Assembly: GCF_900111595.1 (NCBI RefSeq)
Contig: NZ_FOHN01000004.1
Coordinates: forward strand, 62,001 to 126,000
Direction: 5' to 3'
Source: [Clostridium] polysaccharolyticum
GTDB lineage: Bacteria > Bacillota > Clostridia > Lachnospirales > Lachnospiraceae
DNA: 64,000 nucleotides
Positions 63,988 to 64,000 of this stretch are shown here, one piece after another. Position 1 is the stretch's first letter, and each line of letters opens with the position of its first letter. Below the pieces are notes generated by a model, which was not told where the DNA came from, ran no database searches, and saw nothing but the letters and a program-made list of their open reading frames with translations. The position numbers and the translations under genes are program-made.

Positions 63988-64000
63988 TAGGACTAATATG

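Overview
The window looks like a chromosomal segment of a low-GC, spore-forming Firmicute, most likely a member of the Lachnospiraceae (Clostridia). Evidence: AT-rich DNA, strong AGGAGG-type ribosome sites, several TTG and GTG starts, a germination protease, SpoIIP, an intact sporulation sigma factor of the SigK type and a GerM-type lipoprotein, the hrcA-grpE-dnaK-dnaJ-prmA-rsmE order, the IreB-RuvX-YrzB cluster, NfnAB, and a Gram-positive type IV pilus operon without a secretin. I see no transposase, integrase, rRNA operon or CRISPR array. Nearly all genes are on the + strand; exceptions are an HPr-like gene, a tRNA-Arg, a HAMP sensor and a 48-aa gene near the right edge.

Layout. 1-8 kb: 3' part of sbcC, gpr, spoIIP, lepA and hemW. 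8-19.5 kb: heat-shock operon behind a TTGACA promoter and a perfect CIRCE operator (hrcA-grpE-dnaK), dnaJ behind its own promoter, then prmA, rsmE, a cysteine desulfurase with thiI (tRNA thiolation), a divergent HPr-like gene and mtaB. 19.6-27.2 kb: IreB, ruvX, a DUF1292 gene, a Fur-family regulator, rnjA, a YlbF-family gene, a truncated MltG-like gene, a tRNA O-methyltransferase and U32 protein pair (trmR/trhP, the B. subtilis yrrL-M-N/O neighbourhood), a sigK gene lacking the pro-sequence, and a GerMN lipoprotein.

27.4-43.4 kb: a continuous type IV pilus locus: pilB (with a c-di-GMP-binding-type MshEN domain), pilT, pilC, major pilin, prepilin peptidase, a pilM-pilN fusion, pilO, four minor pilin or PilX-like proteins and a 1172-aa anchored surface protein built from repeated alpha/beta modules. 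43.5-45.9 kb is an accessory islet: a 36-aa membrane microprotein with its own promoter and terminator, and a large AT-rich uncharacterised protein whose likely 5' end is cut by an in-frame TAG. 46-57.4 kb: a CYTH protein, NfnAB, a complete GGDEF-EAL protein, a YhhN membrane protein, a DUF5688-like protein, D-lactate dehydrogenase, tRNA-Arg(CCG), a secreted hypothetical, RluF-like pseudouridine synthase and ligA. 57.4-64 kb: a HAMP-containing sensor without an output domain, a possible orphan small RNA, metA, and a BsuBI/PstI-type restriction-modification pair.

Functional links. The c-di-GMP enzyme at 49 kb and the MshEN domain of PilB suggest second-messenger control of the pilus. The desulfurase-ThiI pair, MtaB, TrmR/TrhP, RsmE and RluF make this segment rich in RNA modification. 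The most unusual material is the pilus-linked giant protein and the adjacent interrupted large gene with the microprotein unit. All family names come from reading motifs; no database search was run.
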